A stretch of 64,000 nt of DNA from assembly GCA_963739335.1 (NCBI GenBank), contig CAVUAC010000082.1, positions 1-64,000 on the forward strand, given 5' to 3'. The DNA is from UBA9647 sp963739335. Its GTDB lineage: Bacteria > Bacteroidota > Ignavibacteria > UBA10030. The position numbers and the translations under genes were made by a program. Under the pieces are notes generated by a model. It was not told where the DNA came from. It ran no database searches and saw only the letters and a list, made by a program, of their open reading frames with translations. Shown here piece by piece: positions 1 through 8,140 of the stretch; position 1 is the stretch's first letter; the number at the start of each line of letters is the position of its first letter.

Positions 1-2011
1 ATGGCACCACAACGAAATCGTAGAATGCGAGAGGTGGCACATCCTCAACATAACAGAGGATGAGCACTGTTCCTTTCTTCCGGCCAAGCACCTGATACTC
101 AAGCGTCTTGTCGTTTCCATCGGTGATGATGAATGACTTTTCTTGAGACTTGATTTCGAGGAGCACATAGTCGCTGCGCTTCCATCCGAGGGGATTGAAA
201 ACAGAGTATCGGAATTCCTTCTGAGGCTTCTTTTCCCCCTCTCTCTCTACAAGTCCCGAGAGCATCTGTTCCTGGATTTTCTGACACACGTTCCGTATCG
301 AAGCGTACTCTTTTCGAACGTCATCATAAGCTTCCGCGATCGCGGATCCAGGGACGATATCGTGGAATTGATTGAGCAACAATCCCTTCCACGCTTGTTC
401 GAGCTGGCGTTGCGGATACCGGCGCGACGCACCTGACTTGCCAGCCAGCATCGCGAGCACGGCGATCAGCTCTGTGGTATAGAGCAACGTTTCCGCTTGG
501 CGGTTTTCCTTCTTGACCCACCCGTGTGTTGTGTATGTACCCCGGTGTCTCTCAAGGTAGAGTTCGTCGTTCCACGATTCGAGCTCCTTCGCTTGTTCCT
601 CAATGGACTTGAAGAACTGTCCAACCGTCGACAATGAGGAAGCAGGAAGACCTACGATCGTCCTGAGTACGCTGGCTGCTTCGACGTGCTCGGCCGTTGG
701 GCCGCCACCGCCGTCACCGTAGCCAAATGTCTGGATAGTCTGGGGACTCTTCTCCTTCTCGTTGAAGCTCTCCCAGCTTTTCTTCAAGTCCTTCGGGGTG
801 ACGGAGCCTTCGAGACCGACGGGAGGAATGTGGGCAAGGACCTTGGTTCCATCGATCCCTCGCCACCAGAAGGTATTGTACTCCAATGGATTGGTGTCAT
901 TCCAGGTGAGCTTGGTTGTAAAGAAGTACCGAATTCCGGATTTCTTCATGATTTGCGGAAGCGCCCAGCTAAAACCAAACGTGTCTGGGAGCCAGAGGAT
1001 GTCGGAATCCAGGTCAAATTCATTCTTGAAGAAACGCTTGCCGTGAAGGACTTGGCGCACAAGAGACTCTCCGTTCGGGATATTGCAGTCAGGCTCGACC
1101 CACATGGAACCGATCGCGTGCCATCGCCCTTCAATTACTCTCTGTTTGATCTCCTTGAAGAGTTCGGGATAACTTTCTTTGGTCAGATGATAGAGCAAAG
1201 CCTGACTCTGGCTGAAATTGAACTCAGGGAATTCCTCCATCAACCGAAGGGCAGTGGAAAACGTGCGCGCACACTTCTTTTTCGTCTCCTGGAGTCTCCA
1301 GAGCCACACGACGTCGATATGTGATTGAGCGATAAGGTGAACGAGGCCGGCAATGCTGGTCTTATATTCAGATTGAACCGTCCGGGTGAGGAAGTTGTAG
1401 GCTCGCTCTATTGCATTCGGATATTCTTCACCTTCCGGCTTGAAGTACTTAAGAAAAATAAGCGTTTGACGGATGAGCTCCCTGATTTCCTTTGTCTCTG
1501 CCGACGATGGCCCAAGGATTTTCTCCAAATCGTGGAGCGCCGTCAGGGCATTGTGAAGAGCTCGGGCGATAGGGTTGACAACGACCAGGTGAGCTGAGTG
1601 GAAAATGCTCAGGTCTCGTTTCCGACCGCTATAGGCTTCAACCGCGAGCAGAAAGGATTGGTTTGTCCTTGCCTTGGTTGTCAGAAGGACTTCTTGATGA
1701 TGCTTGTCAATCCCCTGATACGGTTTTCCATTCACGTACAACAACGCCTCGGGAATATCGATCAACAAGCCGATTTGCTTGCCGGTGAATTCCTCGGGTA
1801 TGGTGATTCTTTTTCGGAACCAGACTGTCTTGTCATACCCACCCCACGGAGCTGGAATTGTGTAATTCCACCATGAAGCATCGTTGAGTGCAGGGGAGGC
1901 GCCGTTGCTAAGCTCCCCTTCTTTCAGCTTCCAATCCGCCAACGGAACTGAGGCCGGATGGACATGATTCTTGATGAATGGGAGGGTTTGGTTCAGAAGA
2001 TCAGTGTGCAT
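1..2011 (-). CDS. Alpha-mannosidase, glycoside hydrolase family 38 (partial, C-terminus off window)
   Basis: Retaining alpha-mannosidase that would release terminal alpha-mannose from oligosaccharides. The frame stays open to the window edge, so only the first 670 residues are present. Seen: an N-terminal beta-rich region (about 20-130), then the catalytic domain with the zinc motif SHIDVVWLW (His231, Asp233), the nucleophile motif WLPDTFGFS (Asp343), a glycine loop GYGDGGGG and a later QFHDIVPGS stretch. All are hallmarks of GH38. The ATG at 2011 has GAGGG five bases upstream. A TTGACA-17-TATTTT promoter lies just upstream, so the gene probably has its own transcript. No signal peptide is obvious, which suggests a cytoplasmic role. 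Family assignment is firm; the natural substrate is not known. Confidence 0.93.
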   Translation of the reverse strand, partial: MHTDLLNQTLPFIKNHVHPASVPLADWKLKEGELSNGASPALNDASWWNYTIPAPWGGYDKTVWFRKRITIPEEFTGKQIGLLIDIPEALLYVNGKPYQGIDKHHQEVLLTTKARTNQSFLLAVEAYSGRKRDLSIFHSAHLVVVNPIARALHNALTALHDLEKILGPSSAETKEIRELIRQTLIFLKYFKPEGEEYPNAIERAYNFLTRTVQSEYKTSIAGLVHLIAQSHIDVVWLWRLQETKKKCARTFSTALRLMEEFPEFNFSQSQALLYHLTKESYPELFKEIKQRVIEGRWHAIGSMWVEPDCNIPNGESLVRQVLHGKRFFKNEFDLDSDILWLPDTFGFSWALPQIMKKSGIRYFFTTKLTWNDTNPLEYNTFWWRGIDGTKVLAHIPPVGLEGSVTPKDLKKSWESFNEKEKSPQTIQTFGYGDGGGGPTAEHVEAASVLRTIVGLPASSLSTVGQFFKSIEEQAKELESWNDELYLERHRGTYTTHGWVKKENRQAETLLYTTELIAVLAMLAGKSGASRRYPQRQLEQAWKGLLLNQFHDIVPGSAIAEAYDDVRKEYASIRNVCQKIQEQMLSGLVEREGEKKPQKEFRYSVFNPLGWKRSDYVLLEIKSQEKSFIITDGNDKTLEYQVLGRKKGTVLILCYVEDVPPLAFYDFVVVP

Positions 2012-2073
2012 TGGATCCCTCTAGGGTCCCTGGAATTTGCAGTTCTGAGGTGATTTTGGGCGAAGGCAGGTGG

Positions 2074-2102
2074 AAAATAGGGATTGTTGAGCGACTTGTC
2101 AA
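2074..2102 (-). promoter_or_regulatory. Sigma-70-type promoter of the alpha-mannosidase gene
   Basis: Read on the minus strand: TTGACA at 2102-2097, a 17-base spacer, then TATTTT at 2079-2074. The predicted start is near 2067, about 56 bases before the ATG at 2011. The perfect -35 and exact spacing make this one of the best promoters in the window. Confidence 0.65.
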
Positions 2103-2461
2103 GCACGTTTAGTTCCAACAGATTGGGCGTCTTGTATGACACTTTTCTTCACATTTGCGCCCATTTCGCCAAATCCTGCCAACGATACGAGTCCATCGTC
2201 AACCATGGAATGGGTCGCATCAAACGAATCATCCGGGAGCAAAGCCTCCGGCGTCACGAAAGCAAGAAGGGCGCCGTACGATGTCGACCTCAATTCGACG
2301 GCACAATCGTGTCTCCGAGCTTCGAGAATCAGTGCAGGTCCACGTGATAGTATGTCGATAGGAAGCGGAAGAATGCGGCCTATGCGCACGTACAGTCGGA
2401 TCGTTTTTTGTCCTTCGTGTTTTCCATTGCTATTCGCCCCTCCGAAAGGTAAATTATCCAC
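2099..2461 (-). CDS. Doubtful small ORF, possible degraded glycosidase C-terminus
   Basis: A 120-residue frame beginning with GTG, lying upstream of and co-directional with the alpha-mannosidase. I do not recognise it with confidence. Residues about 25-95 alternate hydrophobic strands and contain a PDDSFDATH stretch. This vaguely recalls the Ig-like C-terminal domain of GH2 enzymes such as beta-mannosidases, where a D-N-x-F-D motif is usual. There is no clear ribosome binding site, and the frame is preceded by an in-frame stop at 2480. The rightward frames over the same bases look less protein-like. It may be a gene remnant or not coding at all. Confidence 0.25.
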   Translation of the reverse strand: MDNLPFGGANSNGKHEGQKTIRLYVRIGRILPLPIDILSRGPALILEARRHDCAVELRSTSYGALLAFVTPEALLPDDSFDATHSMVDDGLVSLAGFGEMGANVKKSVIQDAQSVGTKRA

Positions 2462-2671
2462 CGCTTTCAGGATTTGCTGTTATTGTGCTAGAACACCAAC
2501 CCAAATCTCCCAATCACTCCCCCTTCCATTTACCCAGTGGTGAAGTGCGGGCAATTCTAGGCGCTCATCGATTGTCCGGCTTAAACGAAAGCTTCTCGGC
2601 GGAGATGAAACGAACGCGTGCGTTCCGGTTGTGGAGAGCGATCGAACGATAATTTTCTCAGAAGAATCGTC

Positions 2672-4561
2672 ATGAACACTCAGCTGACTCTCTTCATACT
2701 CTTTGTCGTCTGTGCTCTTGTCTGCACATATCTCTTCTTCCGAACTGTGCCTGAACCTGCAGATGTGCTTTACGTGAATGGACATCTGTACACCATGGAC
2801 CCGAACAAGAGTGTCGCTGAGGCTCTCGCAGTGCGCGGCGGACGAATCGTCGCTGTTGGTACTCAACGTGATCTCGAAAGCCGTGTTCGGCCAAAGAAGA
2901 CGGTCGATCTCGGCGGCAAGGTGGTTTTTCCTGGCTTCATCGATGCGCATGCTCACCTGATGAGTCTCGGCGTTCTCAAGTTGACGCTTGATGTTTCGGG
3001 AATGACAACAGAAACAGCGATTGCCGCTCTTGTCGGGCAAAGAGTCTCAAAGAGCGAACCCGGGCAGTGGGTGAGAGGTCGGGGATGGGATCAGAACCTC
3101 TGGCCATCGAAGAGATTTCCTTTGCACGAAGTGTTGGATCGGGTTTCTCCAAACAATCCAGTTTACCTGGCTCGCATCGATGGGCACGCTGCATGGGTGA
3201 ACAAGAAAGCGCTTGAGATAGCAGGAATCAAGAAACAGACGCCGGATACGGTTGGTGGCAAGATTCTGCGTGACGCGTCAGGAAATCCGACCGGCGTTTT
3301 TGTTGATAACGCGATGGGGTTGGTAAGCAAGTTTCTGCCGCCCCCAACTGTCAAGGAGACGGAAGAGTCATTTCTGCTTGCCGTGAACGAATGTCTGAAA
3401 CACGGTCTCACGGGAGTGCATGACATGGGCGTTGACTTGAAAGAAATTGAAGCCTACAAGAACCTCATTGACAGGAATGAGTTTCCGTTCAGAGTCTACG
3501 CGGCGATCGATGGTCCAGGGGAAACGTGGAATCAGTTTATCGGAAGGACTCCTTCTCCCTCGCCGAAAGGCCCGTTGATTGGCTACGGCGACAATCGGTT
3601 GTGGATCCGCGCTTTGAAACTGTACGTGGATGGTGCTCTTGGGTCGAGGGGTGCAGCGCTGCTGGAACCGTATAGCGACGATCCGACAAATAGAGGGCTC
3701 ACCGTCACGGACGAAGCCTCACTTAGGAAATCCGTGGACGAGGCACTCAGCAATGGATTCCAGGTTTGCACTCATGCGATCGGTGACCGTGCAAACAGTA
3801 TCATTCTGAATGTCTATGAGGCCGCGCTCAAGCTGCATCCTCAAGCGGACCAGCGCTTGCGCGTCGAGCACGCACAAGTGCTGGCTCTCAATGATATTCC
3901 CCGCTTCAAGGCACTGGGCGTTCTTCCAAGCATGCAACCGACTCATTGCACGTCCGATATGTACTGGGCTGAAGCTCGTCTGGGGCCTTCCAGAGTGTTG
4001 GGCGCCTATGCATGGCGGTCTCTCCTGAATACAGGTGTGATACTCCCCGGAGGTTCAGATTTCCCCGTCGAGCAACCGAACCCGCTGCTCGGAATCTATG
4101 CGGCAGTTACCCGCCAGGATCAACAAGGCCGACCGAGAAACGCGCAGGATATTCGGGCCTTTTTCCAGCTTTCGGCGGAGGGAATTCGCGATTCGGCCGC
4201 GTTTGAGAACGGGTGGTATGCATCCCAAAAAATGACACGAGAAGAAGCTATTCAGGCTTTCACGACGTGGGCAGCGTACGCCGGTTTTCAAGAGCGTCTC
4301 TTGGGATCGCTGGGGAAAGGCAAATTAGCAGATTTTGTCGTCCTCTCGAAGGACATCATGAAGGTTCCTCCGCAAGAAATCCTGACGACTGTTGTAGAGA
4401 AGACATTCGTGTCCGGTGTGGAAGTATACAATCGGTACTCAAGCGACTTCCGCGTCCGAGTGACCGGAATCAGTGCGGGTTGTTTTTGGGTTGAAAAAAT
4501 TGTACGTTCATTGCAAGCCCAAGAGCGATCGCTGAAGGAAACAGGGGAAAATGCCGTATAA
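2672..4561 (+). CDS. Membrane-anchored amidohydrolase, YtcJ-like (Amidohydro_3)
   Basis: Metal-dependent hydrolase of the amidohydrolase superfamily (YtcJ/N-substituted formamide deformylase-like group); the substrate cannot be told from sequence. The chosen ATG at 2672 gives 629 residues and places a hydrophobic segment at about residues 4-22, an uncleaved anchor or signal. Longer upstream starts would add a polar stretch before it. The metal site is visible as GFIDAHAHL (His93, His95), a CTHAIGDRAN histidine, VEHAQ and GGSDFP (Asp463). The last 11 bases overlap the start of the receiver-domain gene, suggesting translational coupling. Family call is firm, specificity open. Confidence 0.88.
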   Translation: MNTQLTLFILFVVCALVCTYLFFRTVPEPADVLYVNGHLYTMDPNKSVAEALAVRGGRIVAVGTQRDLESRVRPKKTVDLGGKVVFPGFIDAHAHLMSLGVLKLTLDVSGMTTETAIAALVGQRVSKSEPGQWVRGRGWDQNLWPSKRFPLHEVLDRVSPNNPVYLARIDGHAAWVNKKALEIAGIKKQTPDTVGGKILRDASGNPTGVFVDNAMGLVSKFLPPPTVKETEESFLLAVNECLKHGLTGVHDMGVDLKEIEAYKNLIDRNEFPFRVYAAIDGPGETWNQFIGRTPSPSPKGPLIGYGDNRLWIRALKLYVDGALGSRGAALLEPYSDDPTNRGLTVTDEASLRKSVDEALSNGFQVCTHAIGDRANSIILNVYEAALKLHPQADQRLRVEHAQVLALNDIPRFKALGVLPSMQPTHCTSDMYWAEARLGPSRVLGAYAWRSLLNTGVILPGGSDFPVEQPNPLLGIYAAVTRQDQQGRPRNAQDIRAFFQLSAEGIRDSAAFENGWYASQKMTREEAIQAFTTWAAYAGFQERLLGSLGKGKLADFVVLSKDIMKVPPQEILTTVVEKTFVSGVEVYNRYSSDFRVRVTGISAGCFWVEKIVRSLQAQERSLKETGENAV

Positions 4562-4958
4562 AGTGCTCGTTGCTGATGACGATGAAGGGCAGCGCAGATC
4601 CCACGGATTTGCGCTCGAAGTATGTACGGCTATCCTGGAAGACGAAATCACGATTGTTGAAACGGCAACAAGTATCGAGTCGTGGGAAAAGATTAGATCG
4701 GAGCTTTTTAACCTCATCATTCTCGACAACGACTTTAAAGATACTCACTTAAAAGGTCACCTTCCTGGAATTGCGCTTTTGCAATTGGCACGGCGTGAAG
4801 GCTTAAATCGCAATACGCCGGTTTTCTTCTGCAGTGCGGATGCATATGACACGCTGAAATCAATGGTGGAGAAATTCGGCGGTGTGTACATGCCGAAGGT
4901 TGGATATGATATCGAAAAGTCTGCTCAACTCTTTGCAGACAAGATGAAAAAGAAATAG
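4551..4958 (+). CDS. Stand-alone response-regulator receiver-domain protein
   Basis: A 135-residue single receiver (REC) domain with no output domain. The acidic pocket Asp9-Asp10-Asp11, phosphoacceptor Asp59 in LDND, Ser95 and the conserved Lys116 in the YMPK motif are all in place, so it should be phosphorylatable. An insert after Asp59 (about residues 62-73) lengthens the usual loop. The start overlaps the end of the amidohydrolase gene by 11 bases. No histidine kinase lies nearby, so it may be a CheY-like or phosphorelay partner of a kinase encoded elsewhere. An intrinsic terminator follows. Confidence 0.85.
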   Translation: MPYKVLVADDDEGQRRSHGFALEVCTAILEDEITIVETATSIESWEKIRSELFNLIILDNDFKDTHLKGHLPGIALLQLARREGLNRNTPVFFCSADAYDTLKSMVEKFGGVYMPKVGYDIEKSAQLFADKMKKK

Positions 4959-4988
4959 TAGTCGGAGTCTTGATCTTCGTTGTCTTCG

Positions 4989-5016
4989 AGGGATCGCTGT
5001 GCAGGGATCCCTTTTT
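4989..5016 (+). terminator. Rho-independent terminator after the receiver-domain gene
   Basis: Stem AGGGATC (4989-4995) pairs with GATCCCT (5006-5012) across a 10-base loop and runs into TTTTT (5012-5016). It closes the amidohydrolase/receiver unit. Confidence 0.7.
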
Positions 5017-5097
5017 AGTTTTTCAGCCTCGACCTGATCGATCACGTCCCAACATCCACCAGCCATCGACGCTGCATTTTGCGCAAGTCGTCTGCGC

Positions 5098-5126
5098 TTG
5101 CGCTTTCCTCCAAATAGTTTTACCTT
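5098..5126 (+). promoter_or_regulatory. Candidate promoter upstream of the 5.2 kb unit
   Basis: TTGCGC (5098-5103), a 17-base spacer and TACCTT (5121-5126). It lies after a terminator and about 40 bases before the next start codon. Spacing matches the other promoters here, but both hexamers are weaker. Confidence 0.4.
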
Positions 5127-5165
5127 AATCCAGATACAATTCCACGCCTGAGATTGGAGGCACGT

Positions 5166-5813
5166 TTGTACGAGCGATGTCTGAATGAGGCCGAGCGCAT
5201 CCTTGCAGCAGACAAGGACGTGATTGTGCCTGTCAAGAAAGTCTGGGAATCAGTCGAGAAACAAGGGAAGAAACAAGGATTCGAGATCCCCTCGTTGGCT
5301 GACTTCACGGCTCTCCTCGAAGGCGACTCACGGTTTGAGTTCATGGCCTCTCTTGACGAAAATGGTGAGCCGCTCGAAGAGCTCCCTCGCGAGGAATCCG
5401 CGCAGGAGGATGAACTGGAGAGCCTCGGCTTCTACTCTGGTGATCGCGTCAAGCTGAAGAGTGTTGAACTGACGCCCGAGGTCATCGGCAGCTTGATTCG
5501 GCGCAAGGTTGATATGACCATGGATGCTCTCGCAAAGGCCTGGGAGCGCCGGCCTGAAGGCGATCAAGAAACCGAAGATCAATTGCTCGACATTCTTGCG
5601 AAGACGCAGAAACTCCAGCGAGAAGTGAAAAACACATTCTCGGAAGAGAAAATGAAGGAGTTAGGGCTCGCACTGAAGAAGTCCGATAAGAAACCTACCG
5701 TCTCGAAAGCAAAAAAGGCAGCTCTAACGAAGAAGTCACGTCCTGCCGCACGCAAGCGAAAGCTCGAGAAACCTTCCAAGAAACCCCGTTTCACTCGATC
5801 CCGGCGGAAATAA
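5166..5813 (+). CDS. Conserved-looking protein of unknown function with Lys/Arg-rich tail
   Basis: Not recognised. I chose the TTG at 5166 because GGAGG sits five bases upstream; the earlier in-frame TTG at 5154 has no ribosome binding site. This gives 215 residues. Residues about 1-60 look like a small winged-helix or HARE-HTH-type fold (charged helices, then a DSRFEFM strand). A glutamate-rich linker follows, then helices around 100-165. The last 45 residues are a very basic, disordered Lys/Arg/Ser/Pro tail like those of nucleic-acid-binding proteins. The stop overlaps the prmC start (TAATG), so the two genes are coupled. A nucleic-acid-associated role is inferred only from the tail. Confidence 0.75.
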   Translation: MYERCLNEAERILAADKDVIVPVKKVWESVEKQGKKQGFEIPSLADFTALLEGDSRFEFMASLDENGEPLEELPREESAQEDELESLGFYSGDRVKLKSVELTPEVIGSLIRRKVDMTMDALAKAWERRPEGDQETEDQLLDILAKTQKLQREVKNTFSEEKMKELGLALKKSDKKPTVSKAKKAALTKKSRPAARKRKLEKPSKKPRFTRSRRK

Positions 5814-6700
5814 TGCTTCAACAGGAGACCCAGGCTTGGACGATCCGGGACCTGATGAAGTTCACCATTGGCCACCTTCAGCGTCACGGGTTTGATGAAG
5901 CTCGTCTTACTGTCGAACTCCTACTTTCGCATGCTCTGCAATGCCAACGCATTGAGCTTTATATGCATTTCGAGAAACCGCTGAGCAAGGAAGAGCTCAC
6001 GCGCTTCAGAGGTTTGTATGAACGAAGGCTGAGCCACGAGCCCGTGCAGTATATCGTCGGCTCGACGAGCTTCATGGGATTGAAGTTCAATCTGGATCGT
6101 CGCGTATTCATTCCGAGGCCAGAGACCGAAACGTTGGTGGAACAGGCAATTCTCGTGAGTAACCGACGAACGACTGGTGAGCGTGCATCGATTCTTGAAA
6201 TTGGCACAGGAAGCGGCAATATCGCTGTTTCCCTCGTGAAGCTTATTCGTGATGTCCACGTTACCACGATGGACAAGAGCGGGGAAGCACTCGAGGTGGC
6301 GCAGGCAAATGCGATGGCCCACGGCGTGTCGGACCGCATCTCGTTCATCTGTTCTGATTTTTTTGAACCTCTCGATCGGATGCTCCTTGAAAAGTGTGAC
6401 TACCTTGTGAGCAATCCTCCGTACGTGTCAGCAGAGGAGTGGGGGCACTTGGACCCGGAGGTCCAACGGTATGAGCCGCGAGAAGCCGTGAGCGATCTGA
6501 AAGATGGTTATCAATTCTACCGTCGTATTGCAGAGGTCGCTCAAAACCTGGTCCGGGAGGACGGATGGATCATGGTTGAGGTGGGGTATGGGCAAGCGGG
6601 CACGGTCCGGAAGATTTTTGACGAGGGTGGTCTCCGGGAGACTCGCTCAGTCAATGACCTTGAGGGAGTTCCTAGGGTCGTCATGGGAATGTGCCACTGA
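5813..6700 (+). CDS. prmC: Peptide chain release factor N5-glutamine methyltransferase
   Basis: PrmC/HemK methylates the glutamine of the GGQ motif in release factors RF1 and RF2 using S-adenosylmethionine. The 295 residues have the family layout: an N-terminal helical substrate-binding domain (about 1-85), then a Rossmann methyltransferase domain with the SAM loop EIGTGSGN (Gly131 onward) and the catalytic NPPY motif (Asn201 to Tyr204). An FIPRPETE motif precedes the SAM loop as expected. The start is coupled to the previous gene by a TAATG overlap. Confident by motif and length. Confidence 0.95.
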   Translation: MLQQETQAWTIRDLMKFTIGHLQRHGFDEARLTVELLLSHALQCQRIELYMHFEKPLSKEELTRFRGLYERRLSHEPVQYIVGSTSFMGLKFNLDRRVFIPRPETETLVEQAILVSNRRTTGERASILEIGTGSGNIAVSLVKLIRDVHVTTMDKSGEALEVAQANAMAHGVSDRISFICSDFFEPLDRMLLEKCDYLVSNPPYVSAEEWGHLDPEVQRYEPREAVSDLKDGYQFYRRIAEVAQNLVREDGWIMVEVGYGQAGTVRKIFDEGGLRETRSVNDLEGVPRVVMGMCH

Positions 6701-6753
6701 TGGAACTACGATCGTAGAATGACGCGTCACAAGATCACACACGACCAAAGCAT

Positions 6754-7209
6754 ATGAGAGCCCTTATCCAGCGTGTCCGCCGATGCACGGTGATGATCGA
6801 TGGCAAAGCCCATAGTTCGATCGGTCACGGAATGCTCATCCTTCTTGGAGTCAAGTATACCGACAAAGTTGTGGATGCGATCTTTCTTGCCGACCGGTGT
6901 ACGGCCTTGAGGATTTTTGACGATCCACAGGGCAAAATGAACCTGGCGATCAAAGAGGTTGGCGGCGCCGCGATGATCGTGTCGCAGTTCACTCTCTACG
7001 GAGACACACGACGAGGCAACAGGCCGAGTTATAGCGATGCTGCGCCTCCCGAACAGGCCGAGGCGCTCTACGAGCATTTTGTCCAACGGTTGAAGACGAC
7101 CTTGGGTGATGCGAACGTCGCCACCGGTGTTTTCCGGGCGATGATGGATGTCGAGCTGGTGAACGACGGACCGGTGACTGTGCTCATCGAGAGCAAAGAC
7201 AATACCTGA
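6754..7209 (+). CDS. dtd: D-aminoacyl-tRNA deacylase
   Basis: Dtd hydrolyses D-amino acids and glycine mischarged onto tRNAs, a chirality proofreading step in translation. The 151-residue length is typical. The two active-site signatures SQFTLYGD (about residues 77-84) and NDGPVT (near residue 138, the cross-subunit Gly-cis-Pro loop) are intact. It lies 53 bases after prmC on the same strand, probably in one transcript with prmC and comEC. Confidence 0.96.
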   Translation: MRALIQRVRRCTVMIDGKAHSSIGHGMLILLGVKYTDKVVDAIFLADRCTALRIFDDPQGKMNLAIKEVGGAAMIVSQFTLYGDTRRGNRPSYSDAAPPEQAEALYEHFVQRLKTTLGDANVATGVFRAMMDVELVNDGPVTVLIESKDNT

Positions 7210-7232
7210 ACTAGAACCGCGGGAACCTCTTC

Positions 7233-8135
7233 TTGCGAATCGTTTTCCTTTTTCTTGACGGCGTTGGGATTGGGAAGGCGGATGCAGCTGTCAATCCGTT
7301 TTTCCATGCACGACTGCCGCATCTGCGATCCTTGCTCGGCGGAGAACTGCCGCATCTCGGCCTGCGCCGGATTTCTTCGAACGTTGCTGAGCTCGTTCCG
7401 CTCAACGCGACACTCAGAGTCTCCGGTCTTCCGCAGAGCGGCACAGGGCAGGCAACGTTGTTCACCGGAGTCAATGCCGCGAAACTGATTGGACGCCACT
7501 TCGGCCCTCATCCTGCAACGACCCTTCATCCGCTCATCGACGAACGTAATATCTTTCGGCAAGTGAAATCTCACGGTCGCTCCGTTTGCTTCGCTAATGC
7601 GTTCCCCAAGCAGTTCTTCGATTATGTTGAGGCAGGCAATCGGCGGTTGAGCGTGACATCTCTTGCTTGTCGGTACGCCGGAGTGGATCTTCTTCGTGCC
7701 GACGCGCTGAGCCGTGATGAAGCGGTCTCCGCCGACATCACGCGTGCACGCTGGCCGGGATTAGGCTATCCCGACCTCCCTGTGATCGTTCCACGAGATG
7801 CAGGGAGACACCTGTGGAGGATTGCCCTCCAACATTCCTTCACCCTTTTTGAATATTGGCTGACAGACTTTGCCGGCCACGGCCGCGATATGGCAACAGC
7901 AGTTGAAATCCTCGAACGCTTCGATGGTCTGCTAGGCGGCCTTCTTGAAGATTTCGATCCAAAAGGGTTCACGCTGCTCTTAACCAGTGACCACGGGAAT
8001 ATCGAAGACCTCTCGACAAAGACGCACACGCGGAATCCTGTTCCCTGCATCCTCGCGGGGAGGAAACGCGGGGAACTCAGTAAAATCCTCAAAAGCCTCA
8101 CGCACGTAACGCCTGCACTTCTCGCGTTGCTCTGA
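7233..8135 (+). CDS. Phosphopentomutase/phosphoglycerate mutase-like metalloenzyme
   Basis: Alkaline-phosphatase-superfamily metalloenzyme (Metalloenzyme domain of iPGM and phosphopentomutase). Seen in 300 residues: N-terminal FLDGVG with Asp9, a nucleophile-type SGTGQATLFTG loop near residue 70, GHGRDM, and the C-terminal metal motifs SDHGN and HTRNPVP. It is much shorter than iPGM (about 510) or DeoB (about 390), lacking the large inserted cap. The substrate is therefore uncertain: a phosphohydrolase or a mutase are both possible. The start is TTG at 7233, with no better in-frame choice. It sits between dtd and comEC. Confidence 0.8.
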   Translation: MRIVFLFLDGVGIGKADAAVNPFFHARLPHLRSLLGGELPHLGLRRISSNVAELVPLNATLRVSGLPQSGTGQATLFTGVNAAKLIGRHFGPHPATTLHPLIDERNIFRQVKSHGRSVCFANAFPKQFFDYVEAGNRRLSVTSLACRYAGVDLLRADALSRDEAVSADITRARWPGLGYPDLPVIVPRDAGRHLWRIALQHSFTLFEYWLTDFAGHGRDMATAVEILERFDGLLGGLLEDFDPKGFTLLLTSDHGNIEDLSTKTHTRNPVPCILAGRKRGELSKILKSLTHVTPALLALL

Positions 8136-8140
8136 ACCAT

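Noticed and set aside
143..2347. Several rightward frames of 60-212 codons over the first 2.3 kb
   Set aside because: They are shadows of the leftward GH38 alpha-mannosidase, which is open to the edge and carries all catalytic motifs.
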